The translations under genes and the position numbers were made by a program. Under the pieces are notes generated by a model, which did no database searches, was not told where the DNA came from, and worked only from the letters and a program-made list of their open reading frames with translations. Below, piece by piece: positions 7,432 through 15,209 of a stretch of 57,609 nucleotides of DNA. Positions within the stretch are counted from its first letter, which is position 1, and each line of letters begins with the position of its first letter. Source of the stretch: Bacilli bacterium (GTDB lineage: Bacteria > Bacillota_I > Bacilli_A > RFN20 > CAG-826); NCBI GenBank assembly GCA_024695235.1, contig JAILIP010000016.1, forward strand, positions 1-57,609. Reading direction: 5' to 3'.

Positions 7432-7503
7432 TATAATGTAGACAAGAAGAATAGAGTCCTCATAACACCTTTGTCTAGAGAGTTGTTGGAGACTCTTTTT
7501 TTA
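7432..7503 (+). ncRNA. Putative antisense antitoxin RNA of unit A2, with promoter
   Basis: An extended -10 box TGTTATAAT (TATAAT at 7432-7437) predicts a start near 7444. AGAGTC (7453-7458) pairs with GACTCT (7491-7496), followed by seven Ts. The RNA converges on the 3' end of the 25-residue peptide gene. The start region GTAGACAAGAAGAAT is nearly identical to that of unit B1. Confidence 0.6.
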
Positions 7504-7578
7504 TGTCAACTTCATGAGTAGGCATAACAAGAGTATTACTATAAGAAGAGTCAGAATTTGCTCAATTCTTTTCTTCAT
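7501..7578 (-). CDS. Small hydrophobic peptide, putative type I toxin (unit A2)
   Basis: A 25-residue peptide beginning MKKRIEQILTLL, continuing as one Leu/Ile-rich membrane segment and ending LLMKLT. A GAGGTGAT ribosome site precedes ATG 7578. It differs strongly from the A1 peptide in sequence but sits in the same unit architecture (peptide gene, convergent short RNA at the 3' end, conserved box upstream). Toxin identity is inferred from architecture. Confidence 0.6.
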   Translation of the reverse strand: MKKRIEQILTLLIVILLLCLLMKLT

Positions 7579-7625
7579 ATAATCGATCACCTCATTTCTG
7601 GTGTTCAGATTTGAGGTCTCTATTC

Positions 7626-7649
7626 TGAGTTTTAACGTCTTTAGCTTTG
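7626..7649. repeat. Dispersed box, copy 2
   Basis: TGAGTTTTAACGTCTTTAGC followed by TTTG, one substitution from copy 1. It marks the outer end of array A, upstream of toxin A2; beyond it the sequence no longer matches the other copies. Confidence 0.85.
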
Positions 7650-7718
7650 ACAAAACTAATATACACGATAATTTTTGCAATTAGTCTCAAATCGAACAAA
7701 TCTGTTTTTCAAAAGAAA

Positions 7719-7737
7719 AAGGAAGCTTTGCTTCCTT
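7719..7737 (-). terminator. Terminator after mnmA
   Basis: AAGGAAGC, a 3-nt loop and GCTTCCTT form a perfect hairpin followed on the minus strand by TTTTTCTTTT. A near-identical hairpin flanks the second toxin array at 54135-54153. Confidence 0.8.
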
Positions 7738-7778
7738 ATTTTTTATATTGTTTTAATAAATATAACTATTTTGTTGCT

Positions 7779-8906
7779 TTAGAGATCAATTCTAGCATCA
7801 TCACGATAGACTTCATCGATTGTTCCACTAGCTATAAGACGACCATCTTCACTATAGAAAACTGCTTCTTGGCCAGTAGTAACTGCCTTGTAGTAATCGT
7901 ATGTGCAAATAATCTCATCCCCCACTTTATCTATTGAGGCAGGATGATCTTTTTGACGATATCTAAACTTTGCTCCGACTTTTTGAGGGAAGACCTCATC
8001 TGGATTAATAATATTGAGTTTCCTAACAACGCACTTATTGGACATCAAGTATTTTTGAGTGTCTCCACGTGTAACATATAAAACATTCTTCTTAGCATCT
8101 TTTTTAACAATGAACCAACCGGTGGCAGTTTCTCCTGAGATTCCACCGATACCAAGACCTTTGTGTTGACCAATTGTATAGTAATATACTCCTTTATGTC
8201 TTCCGATGATTTTGCCAGTATCAATATCTATGATATTGCCTTTCTGAGCAGGAATATAATTCTTTAAGAATTCACGGAAGTTACGTTCACCAATAAAGCA
8301 CACTCCAGTAGAGTCTTTTTTATCAGCGACTGCTAAGCCTAACTTGTTAGCAATTTCTCTTACTTTTGTTTTATCAATATCACCTAATGGGAAGATGCAA
8401 TCTTTGATTTGTTCTTCATTTATTTGAGATAAGAAGTATGTTTGGTCCTTATTTTGATCAAAGCATTTGCATAGGTAATAATGGCCATCATGGAATACTT
8501 TCTTTGCATAATGACCCATGGCAATTAACTCACAACCATTTTTCTTAGCAAATTCTCTAAAAGCATCAAACTTGATGTACTTATTGCATAAGATATCTGG
8601 GTTTGGGGTTCTTCCTTTTTCATATTCTTCAATAAAGAATGAGAACACATGATCCCAATATTCTTTAATGAAATCGATGCGCATTAAAGGGATACCAAGT
8701 TGTTTTGCAACTTTCTCAGCATCTTGATAGTCCTTTTCTTGTGGGCATTGATCATCATTAACTGTTGGATTTCCTAAAAAATCATTGTTGGCAAAAGCAT
8801 CCCAGTTGCGCATAAAGCAACCGATGACTTCATAGCCTTCTTCTTTAAGAAGATATGCCGCGACAGCACTATCAACACCACCACTAAGACCAAGCATTAC
8901 TTTCAT
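7779..8906 (-). CDS. mnmA: tRNA-specific 2-thiouridylase MnmA
   Basis: MnmA adds sulfur to U34 of tRNA-Lys, -Glu and -Gln. The 375 residues start with the PP-loop ATP-pyrophosphatase motif MLGLSGGVDSAVAAYLL; NPDILCNKYIKF carries the first catalytic Cys and STGVCFIGERNF the second; the C-terminus holds the tRNA-binding beta-barrel with GQEAVFY near the end. Its ATG overlaps the dtd stop by 4 bp, making a dtd-mnmA pair downstream of the nucleoside phosphorylase gene. Length and motifs are typical. Confidence 0.97.
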   Translation of the reverse strand: MKVMLGLSGGVDSAVAAYLLKEEGYEVIGCFMRNWDAFANNDFLGNPTVNDDQCPQEKDYQDAEKVAKQLGIPLMRIDFIKEYWDHVFSFFIEEYEKGRTPNPDILCNKYIKFDAFREFAKKNGCELIAMGHYAKKVFHDGHYYLCKCFDQNKDQTYFLSQINEEQIKDCIFPLGDIDKTKVREIANKLGLAVADKKDSTGVCFIGERNFREFLKNYIPAQKGNIIDIDTGKIIGRHKGVYYYTIGQHKGLGIGGISGETATGWFIVKKDAKKNVLYVTRGDTQKYLMSNKCVVRKLNIINPDEVFPQKVGAKFRYRQKDHPASIDKVGDEIICTYDYYKAVTTGQEAVFYSEDGRLIASGTIDEVYRDDARIDL

Positions 8907-9355
8907 TTAAATAGCTCCTTAGAGTCAAGCATGATGGTGAATGGGCCGTCATTGGTGAGAGTTACTTTCATATCCGCACCAAAGACACCAGTTTGTATAT
9001 TAAATTCGCTTTCACGAAGTTTCTCATTGAAATAGTCATATAGCTTAGTGGCTTCATCAGGCCTCATCGCGTCAATAAATGCTGGTCTTCTTCCATCTTT
9101 AAGTGATCCATATAATGTGAATTGAGAAATAGACAAGATCTCTCCACCTATATCTTTCAAAGAAAGATTTGTTTTACCATTTTCATCGTTAAATAGTCTT
9201 AAAGATAGTAGCTTATTGACCATCTTATCAACCATTTCTTTGTCATCACTATGAGTAAATCCGACAAATAGACAAAAACCGCGGGAAATTTTTCCCACGA
9301 TTTTATTATCAATGCTCACTTTTGCATCTATGACGTTTTGAATGAGTATGCGCAT
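8903..9355 (-). CDS. dtd: D-aminoacyl-tRNA deacylase
   Basis: Dtd hydrolyses D-amino acids (and glycine mischarged on tRNA-Ala) from tRNA. At 150 residues it has the normal length. The two signature motifs are present: SQFTLYGSLKDGRRPAF (about 78-94) and TNDGPFTIML (about 133-142), the latter the Gly-cisPro loop, with Phe where Val is more usual. Its start abuts the stop of the phosphorylase gene and its stop overlaps mnmA, so it is the middle gene of one minus-strand operon. Confidence 0.95.
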   Translation of the reverse strand: MRILIQNVIDAKVSIDNKIVGKISRGFCLFVGFTHSDDKEMVDKMVNKLLSLRLFNDENGKTNLSLKDIGGEILSISQFTLYGSLKDGRRPAFIDAMRPDEATKLYDYFNEKLRESEFNIQTGVFGADMKVTLTNDGPFTIMLDSKELFK

Positions 9356-10656
9356 TAATGAATGTATGCGTGAACGGTTGGTGGAACTTCGACGAATTCA
9401 TCAACGATAACAAAGGAGTTTTCAATATCCTTAAGGATTTGAGAGAATTCTTCCTTGTTAGTGTGAACTGTACAAAGTGTTTCACCTTTCTTCACTTTGT
9501 CTCCAACTTTCTTGTTTAAAACGATACCTGCAGACATATCGATAACATCATCAAATGTTTCTCTACCTGCACCAAGTCTCATCGCAGATTCACCGATTTC
9601 AAGTGCAACGATACGTTTTACGTATCCATCTTTTGCAGCTTTAACATCGACGATATGTTTTGAGAGTTCGAATTTTTCTGGGTGTTCAATATATGAGACG
9701 TCTCCGCCTTGTTCGCGGACCATGTCTTTGAGTTTGCCTAAAGCAGAGCCATCAGCGATGACGCGTTTAAGCATTTCAATACCTTCTTCTTCACTCTTAG
9801 CAATCTTAGCTTGTTCAAGCATAATTGCACCACTTCTTAAGCAAAGATCTGTGAAATCCTTTGGACCTTTGCCATTTAAAGTAGCAATGGCTTCTTTAAT
9901 TTCAAGAGCGTTACCGACTGCTAAGCCTAAAGGTTGTTCCATATCGGTTAAGACAGCACGTGTATCTCTTCCAAGGGAGTTACCAATCGCACACATGATT
10001 TTAGCGAGTTCTTCGGCTGATTTAGCATTCTTCATGAATGCACCATTGCCGAACTTGACGTCTAAGAGGATGCAATCAGATCCACTTGCGAGTTTCTTTG
10101 ACATAACTGAAGAGGCGATAAGAGGTGTGCTTTCAACGGTGCCTGTGACATCGCGCAAAGCATATAATTTCTTATCAGCAGGAACCAATGTTCCTGTTTG
10201 GCCAATAATAGCTAAGCCAATTTTATTAACTTGATTAATGAAATGTTCTTCACTAACGAATACTTGCATACCGGGGATAGATTCAAGTTTATCAAGTGTT
10301 CCACCAGTATGACCTAAGCCGCGACCGGACATCTTAGCGAGTTTAGCACCACAAGCAGCAACCATTGGTCCAAGAGCGATACTTGTCTTATCACCAACAC
10401 CACCGGTTGAGTGTTTATCAACTTTAACACCTTCGATGCATTTAAGATCCATGACATCACCACTATGTTCCATTAAGTCTGTTAATGTAACGATTTCTTC
10501 GTTGGTCATGCCTTTGAATAAAATAGCCATGAGTAAAGCACTGACTTGATAGTCAGGAATTTTGCCATCAACATAGCCTTTAACAAAGAAAGCGATTTCT
10601 TCGTTTGTTAAAACGCCACCATCGCGTTTTTTTGTAATAATATCTACCATTCTCAT
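9355..10656 (-). CDS. Pyrimidine-nucleoside (thymidine) phosphorylase
   Basis: Splits pyrimidine nucleosides with phosphate into base and sugar-1-phosphate. The start chosen is ATG 10656 (MRMVDIITKKRDGG, 433 residues) because GAGGTAATTTTTAT precedes it; an in-frame start ten codons upstream has no ribosome site. The family motif DKHSTGGVGDKTS (about 82-94) binds phosphate and KMSGRGLGHTGGTLDKLE (about 107-124) follows. The C-terminal alpha/beta domain ends with MRLGAGRETFDDVIDMSAG. Length matches Pdp/DeoA. I leave the symbol open because Pdp and DeoA cannot be separated here. Confidence 0.93.
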   Translation of the reverse strand: MRMVDIITKKRDGGVLTNEEIAFFVKGYVDGKIPDYQVSALLMAILFKGMTNEEIVTLTDLMEHSGDVMDLKCIEGVKVDKHSTGGVGDKTSIALGPMVAACGAKLAKMSGRGLGHTGGTLDKLESIPGMQVFVSEEHFINQVNKIGLAIIGQTGTLVPADKKLYALRDVTGTVESTPLIASSVMSKKLASGSDCILLDVKFGNGAFMKNAKSAEELAKIMCAIGNSLGRDTRAVLTDMEQPLGLAVGNALEIKEAIATLNGKGPKDFTDLCLRSGAIMLEQAKIAKSEEEGIEMLKRVIADGSALGKLKDMVREQGGDVSYIEHPEKFELSKHIVDVKAAKDGYVKRIVALEIGESAMRLGAGRETFDDVIDMSAGIVLNKKVGDKVKKGETLCTVHTNKEEFSQILKDIENSFVIVDEFVEVPPTVHAYIH

Positions 10657-10734
10657 ATAAAAATTACCTCGATAGTATAATAGCACATAAAAGAGATTGA
10701 TAAAATCTATTTTATATTTGCAAAAGTATTGATA

Positions 10735-10740
10735 TATACT
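10735..10740 (+). promoter_or_regulatory. -10 box giving a leaderless rsmF-like mRNA
   Basis: TATACT ends 9 bp before ATG 10750, and no Shine-Dalgarno sequence lies between. The predicted start of transcription (about 10747-10750) coincides with the start codon. No strong -35 box is seen. Confidence 0.5.
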
Positions 10741-10749
10741 TTATAAAGT

Positions 10750-11997
10750 ATGGATTTTAATAAGCATCTTAAAAAGTATCTAAATGATAAAGAAATTAAT
10801 TCTTTAATAGAATCTTTTAATGAAGAAGAACATAAAGGTTTGATTCTAAATCCGTCAAAGATGTCCGATGAAAGATTCATTGAGCTATTTCCTAAGGTAG
10901 AAAAGCATCCATTTGTAGAGCATGCTTTCTTATACAAGAAAGAAGACTATGAATTTGGCAAGATGATTTATCATGACTTAGGTTGCTATTACATCCAAGA
11001 TCCAAGCGCTTCCTTAGTCTCCTATTTTTTATCTCCAAAGGAAAATGAACACGTACTAGATATGTGCGCTGCCCCAGGTGGTAAAAGCGTGCAGGCATCC
11101 ATGCTCATGAACGGAAAAGGCGTTCTTTACTCCAATGATTTATCGTTTTCTCGTGCGATGACTCTACTTGGCAATGTTGAAAGAATGGGATTAGGTAATG
11201 TCGTTGTTTTATCACATGATTTATCTAAGATAAAAGGACTTGAAAATAGTTTTGATAAAGTAATATTGGACGCTCCATGTTCTGGATCAGGAATGTTCCG
11301 CAAGGATACAAAGATGAAGGATGACTGGACATATGAAAAAGTTATTAAACAATCCTTTATTCAAAAAGAACTTATCCTTCTTGCATATTCTTTCTTAAAA
11401 GAGGGTGGAACACTCGTATATTCCACATGCTCATATTCATTTGAAGAGGATGAAGGAGTCGTAAAATATCTTCTAGATAACAGCGATGCCATATTACTTC
11501 CACTACCAAAAAGTGATATGTTTTATGTTTCTAAGGAAAACATCGGAATCCATTTGTTCCCACACCGCTTCAAAGGTGAAGGACATTATATTTGTCTAAT
11601 TAAAAAGCCTGGAACATTAACAAATAACAAAGTTATTCAGTTTGAAATGATGAAGAAATCATCTAAAAAAGGCGTCAATGAAGTGAATAATTATTACACC
11701 TTGCCAATGACTCCTATTAAAAAGCTTGTTGATATCGCTATTAGACCAGGTCTATTAACATACATTGAAGATAAAAATAGAAAGAATATCTCATATCATT
11801 ATTCTCATTATTTAGATGCTTCTAATTCCTATGAATTAAATGATGAGGAACTTCGTAAATATATTCACGGAGAAACTATCGCTTTAAAGGACGATAAAAA
11901 ATATTCCCTTGTGTCTTATGAAGGGAATAACATTGGGCCGGTATATACGGCTAATAAAGTGCTTAAAAACTTATATCCAAAAGGACTTAGGAGATAG
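10750..11997 (+). CDS. RsmF/NOP2-Sun family rRNA cytosine-C5 methyltransferase
   Basis: A 415-residue S-adenosylmethionine-dependent RNA (cytosine-5) methyltransferase. CAAPGGKSVQASML (SAM site, about 104-117), DAPCSGSGMFRKD (about 176-188) and STCSYSFEEDEG (about 231-242) hold the two catalytic Cys residues of the NSUN family. A C-terminal PUA-like region of about 100 residues, ending LKNLYPKGLRR, follows the RsmF/YebU layout. It is divergent from the phosphorylase operon. There is no ribosome site before the ATG, suggesting a leaderless mRNA. Its 3' end overlaps plsC by 11 bp tail to tail. Confidence 0.9.
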   Translation: MDFNKHLKKYLNDKEINSLIESFNEEEHKGLILNPSKMSDERFIELFPKVEKHPFVEHAFLYKKEDYEFGKMIYHDLGCYYIQDPSASLVSYFLSPKENEHVLDMCAAPGGKSVQASMLMNGKGVLYSNDLSFSRAMTLLGNVERMGLGNVVVLSHDLSKIKGLENSFDKVILDAPCSGSGMFRKDTKMKDDWTYEKVIKQSFIQKELILLAYSFLKEGGTLVYSTCSYSFEEDEGVVKYLLDNSDAILLPLPKSDMFYVSKENIGIHLFPHRFKGEGHYICLIKKPGTLTNNKVIQFEMMKKSSKKGVNEVNNYYTLPMTPIKKLVDIAIRPGLLTYIEDKNRKNISYHYSHYLDASNSYELNDEELRKYIHGETIALKDDKKYSLVSYEGNNIGPVYTANKVLKNLYPKGLRR

Positions 11998-12805
11998 TAT
12001 CCATCCAAGTCTCTTTTTCTTTACGCTTATTAGATAGCTTTTGGGCGTATACTTTTTCTTTATCGAGTGCTCTAAGACAATCGACATTTTCATCGATTTG
12101 ATGTTGAAGTTTGGTTGCGAGAGTAACAGTAGGAATATCTTTATATTCTTCAGGAGTAATTGGCTTATCAAATTGGATAAATAGAGGGTAACTCTTTAGA
12201 TAATGTTTCTTCGAAAGTGCTCTAAAAGAACCATATGTCGAAACAGGAAGAATTGGGACTTTAGCCATATAGGCTAATTTCATCGAGCCACCCTTAAATT
12301 CAAGGCAATGTTTCTCAGGTTCTTTGTTTCTTGTGCCTTCTGGGAAAACACCCATTATTGGCATACTTTCATCTTTGATTTGATTGACGATTTGCTTAAT
12401 CTCAGCAAGTTGATTCATGACATTTTTACGATCAAGAGCAATACCATTTAGCATGCGGAAGATTCTTCCAACAAACGGCATCTTTAAAGTCTCTTCTTTA
12501 GCAGCAAAAATGATTGGCTTCTCGCTTACATAAATATAGGCTAGAATTTCATACATTGAAAGGTGGTTAGATACCCATAGGTATCTTTGTCCATCAAGTT
12601 CATCCCAATAATGCTTGTTGATGATGACAATATCGGTACGGAAAGCACGAACAACTTTAGAAATGAGTTTTCTAGCTTTTGCATATCTAACTTCTAAAGG
12701 ATATTTCTCAGGATGTCTGCTATATTTGCCTAAATAGATAGGCGAAAAGATAATTGGTAGACCAACTGTAAGAATGATTCTTAAATATTGAAGAATCTTA
12801 CGCAT
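11987..12805 (-). CDS. plsC: 1-acyl-sn-glycerol-3-phosphate acyltransferase
   Basis: PlsC makes phosphatidic acid by acylating lysophosphatidic acid at the membrane. The 272 residues begin with a hydrophobic segment (YLRIILTVGLPIIFSPIYL). The motif at about 79 is NHLSMYE, so the usual NHxxxxD catalytic pair is His with Glu in place of Asp. The phosphate-binding motif VFPEGTRNK (about 153-161) and VPILPVSTYG are intact. A GGAGG site precedes ATG 12805, which overlaps the pullulanase stop by one base. The Asp-to-Glu change is conservative but unusual. Confidence 0.9.
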   Translation of the reverse strand: MRKILQYLRIILTVGLPIIFSPIYLGKYSRHPEKYPLEVRYAKARKLISKVVRAFRTDIVIINKHYWDELDGQRYLWVSNHLSMYEILAYIYVSEKPIIFAAKEETLKMPFVGRIFRMLNGIALDRKNVMNQLAEIKQIVNQIKDESMPIMGVFPEGTRNKEPEKHCLEFKGGSMKLAYMAKVPILPVSTYGSFRALSKKHYLKSYPLFIQFDKPITPEEYKDIPTVTLATKLQHQIDENVDCLRALDKEKVYAQKLSNKRKEKETWMDTIS

Positions 12806-14898
12806 TACCTATTATCCTCCACTTCAATGAAGATACATGCTTGGTTTGGAGTGACATCTACATCATAAAGGATATGCTTTTCAGTCGATTTACGATATCC
12901 AAATGGAGCGTAAAAATCTACAGGAGAATCCAAATGGATTCTTTGGCCAACACTGGTTGGGTTAACAAAGATATGATAGGTTGGCTCATTTTCCTTAATA
13001 TCTCTAATGACAATATGAAGGATATCGTCCTCTTCGATGAGCTCTACTCTATCTTTAACTAATTCGATATCATCCACTGAGAATAGCTTGATTGCTTTTC
13101 TAGCACGTACAAATGCTTTAAAAGAATTTGATAAAGCGATCCTTTCGTCTAAGACGTCATATCTGAACTTGTTGAACTTGTCGCCTTCATTATATGTATT
13201 CGAGTGATTGTATTTTGATAATCCGATTTCTTGACCAGCATGGAAGAAAGGAATACCAAAGGAGAACAAAAGGACTTTGTTAACTTTCTTAATTAATCTA
13301 GTGGCATCTTCGATATCTGTTGAACGTTTAATGACATCATATAATGTTGCATTATCGTGACACTCAACATAGTTGAGAGATTGACTTAATGTATCAAAGA
13401 TTGGAGGATATGTGACATCATTTACTCCTCCAAAATAGGCGAACTTAAAGCCTGAAAGATAATCTATATTACCTAAAATATAACCAGTCTCTTCAAGTTT
13501 TGCACCATGACCTGGTCCTCTAACGATATTGCGATATCTATCATTGAAAAAAGCATATGTTGGAAGCATCTCAGAGTTATTCATATTGGCTAACGGGGTA
13601 TCATCACTTGTTTCAGCGCACATATCCCAGCCTTCGCCATAAAGCATGACATCTTTTTTGATGTTTCTAGCAACGCGCTCAATTTCTTGCATTGTCGCAA
13701 CGTCCATTAAACCCATTAAATCGAATCTAAAGCCATCAACATGATACTCTTCCATTAAATATTTAATGGAATCAACGATTAGTTTTCTCACCATTGCCCT
13801 TTCAGAAGCAACTTCGTTACCGCAGAAGGAATGGTTCATAAAATTGCCATCTTCATCTCTTCTAAAGAAATAGTTAGGAACTATCTTTTGGAAATTGGAT
13901 AATTTGGCTTCATATACGTGATTATAGACGACATCTAAGTTAACCCTTATTCCGTAACGATGGAACTCTCTTACGAGACGTTTAAACTCTTTTATACGAG
14001 AATATGGGTCGTCTGGATTAGTAGCATAGCTACCTTCAAGTGTGAAATATTGTTGAGGATCATATCCCCAGTTATATTTTTTACCCGGATTTGATTCATC
14101 AACAGTGACGAAATCAAGAACTGGCATGAGTTGGATATGAGTGATTCCTAAAGAGGTAATATAATCAAATCCAGCCGGATTACCACCTTTGGTGGTTCTA
14201 CCTTTTTCAATAAGACCAAGGAATTTACCTTTATGCTCAATATTTGCATGTTCATCAATGGTCATATCTCTAACATTAAGTTCATAGATAATTGCATCAA
14301 GATATGAGTTCATCTCTGGGAGATTTTCCTCATACATATCCATCTCGATTTTTGCTCTATCTATAACGAAAGAATATTGACCGTTAGAAGATGACGCTTT
14401 TGCATATGGATCAATAGTTTCAATGCGTTCTCCGTTTTGGTATATCGCAAAGCGATATTTTTCACCTTCAAAGTTACCATCAAGAGATAAGGCAAACACT
14501 CCGTTTTCAATTCGTAGCATTTCGTATTCATTGCCTTTAATAAGTAAGCCAACATGATACGCTAATGGAGCCCAAAGTTTAAATTCACTATGTTGAGGTG
14601 AATAGGTTAGACCTAAATCATTACCGTCATAGTAATAACGGTGATCAAAATCATAAAAGTCGATCGCTTTATTAACATTTAGATGTTTTTCACCAAACTC
14701 AAATGTTTTGACGATACATTCATGACCTAATACTTCAACTTCCTCTTCAATATGGAAGAGCATTCTACATCCATCATTTTCAATGATGCGAATAGCTTTT
14801 AAATTTCCATCAACAAAAAAATCAACATGGATATTGCTTGGTTCACTTAGCAATACCTCAAAACTATCCCAAGATACTAAATTGATTTCTTTGATCAT
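12805..14898 (-). CDS. pulA: Type I pullulanase (GH13)
   Basis: Hydrolyses alpha-1,6 branches of pullulan, glycogen or limit dextrins. The 697-residue protein has an N-terminal domain, a CBM48-like domain (GLTYSPQHSEFKLWAPLA, about 96-113), and the GH13 barrel. The type I pullulanase motif YNWGYDPQQYF is present. The four GH13 regions are DVVYNHVYE, GFRFDLMGLMD (nucleophile Asp), MLYGEGWDM (acid Glu) and VECHDNATLYD. No signal peptide is seen, so it acts in the cytoplasm, probably on stored glycogen. Stop and start overlap with acpS and plsC in one tight operon. Confidence 0.95.
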   Translation of the reverse strand: MIKEINLVSWDSFEVLLSEPSNIHVDFFVDGNLKAIRIIENDGCRMLFHIEEEVEVLGHECIVKTFEFGEKHLNVNKAIDFYDFDHRYYYDGNDLGLTYSPQHSEFKLWAPLAYHVGLLIKGNEYEMLRIENGVFALSLDGNFEGEKYRFAIYQNGERIETIDPYAKASSSNGQYSFVIDRAKIEMDMYEENLPEMNSYLDAIIYELNVRDMTIDEHANIEHKGKFLGLIEKGRTTKGGNPAGFDYITSLGITHIQLMPVLDFVTVDESNPGKKYNWGYDPQQYFTLEGSYATNPDDPYSRIKEFKRLVREFHRYGIRVNLDVVYNHVYEAKLSNFQKIVPNYFFRRDEDGNFMNHSFCGNEVASERAMVRKLIVDSIKYLMEEYHVDGFRFDLMGLMDVATMQEIERVARNIKKDVMLYGEGWDMCAETSDDTPLANMNNSEMLPTYAFFNDRYRNIVRGPGHGAKLEETGYILGNIDYLSGFKFAYFGGVNDVTYPPIFDTLSQSLNYVECHDNATLYDVIKRSTDIEDATRLIKKVNKVLLFSFGIPFFHAGQEIGLSKYNHSNTYNEGDKFNKFRYDVLDERIALSNSFKAFVRARKAIKLFSVDDIELVKDRVELIEEDDILHIVIRDIKENEPTYHIFVNPTSVGQRIHLDSPVDFYAPFGYRKSTEKHILYDVDVTPNQACIFIEVEDNR

Positions 14899-15209
14899 TA
14901 AAATTTCACCACTGCTATTGCATAGTCTTTATCATGAGAGATAGAAACTTCATATGTTTTCTCTTCAAAAAGGATATAAGGTGCTCCGCTATCTTTATAC
15001 AAGACTTCAATCTTTTTAAATGGGATGGCGAGACCTTTTTCCATTGCTTTCATAAATGCTTCTTTAGCGGCAAATCTGCCAGCTAAGAATTCTTCTTTTT
15101 TGTTACGTTTAGAATAGAATTCTAATTCTTTATCTGAAAGCACACTTTTCGCGAGCTTATCAGCATCTTTAATACGAGGAATATAAACGATATCAATACC
15201 CAGCGCCAT
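14898..15209 (-). CDS. acpS: Holo-[acyl-carrier-protein] synthase
   Basis: AcpS transfers 4'-phosphopantetheine from CoA to acyl carrier protein. At 103 residues it is slightly short for the family (about 120). MALGIDIVYIPRI carries the Mg-binding Asp, and LAGRFAAKEAFMKAM (about 42-56) the catalytic Glu-Lys motif. VSISHDKDYAIAVV is the C-terminal strand motif. GAGGAT precedes the ATG. It overlaps the end of ftsK by 17 bp in a different frame. Confidence 0.95.
   Translation of the reverse strand: MALGIDIVYIPRIKDADKLAKSVLSDKELEFYSKRNKKEEFLAGRFAAKEAFMKAMEKGLAIPFKKIEVLYKDSGAPYILFEEKTYEVSISHDKDYAIAVVKF

Noticed and set aside
9497-10234. 245-codon plus-strand ORF inside the nucleoside phosphorylase gene
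   Set aside because: It is a Ser/Pro/Leu-rich shadow frame opposite a clear enzyme gene, without ribosome site or family.
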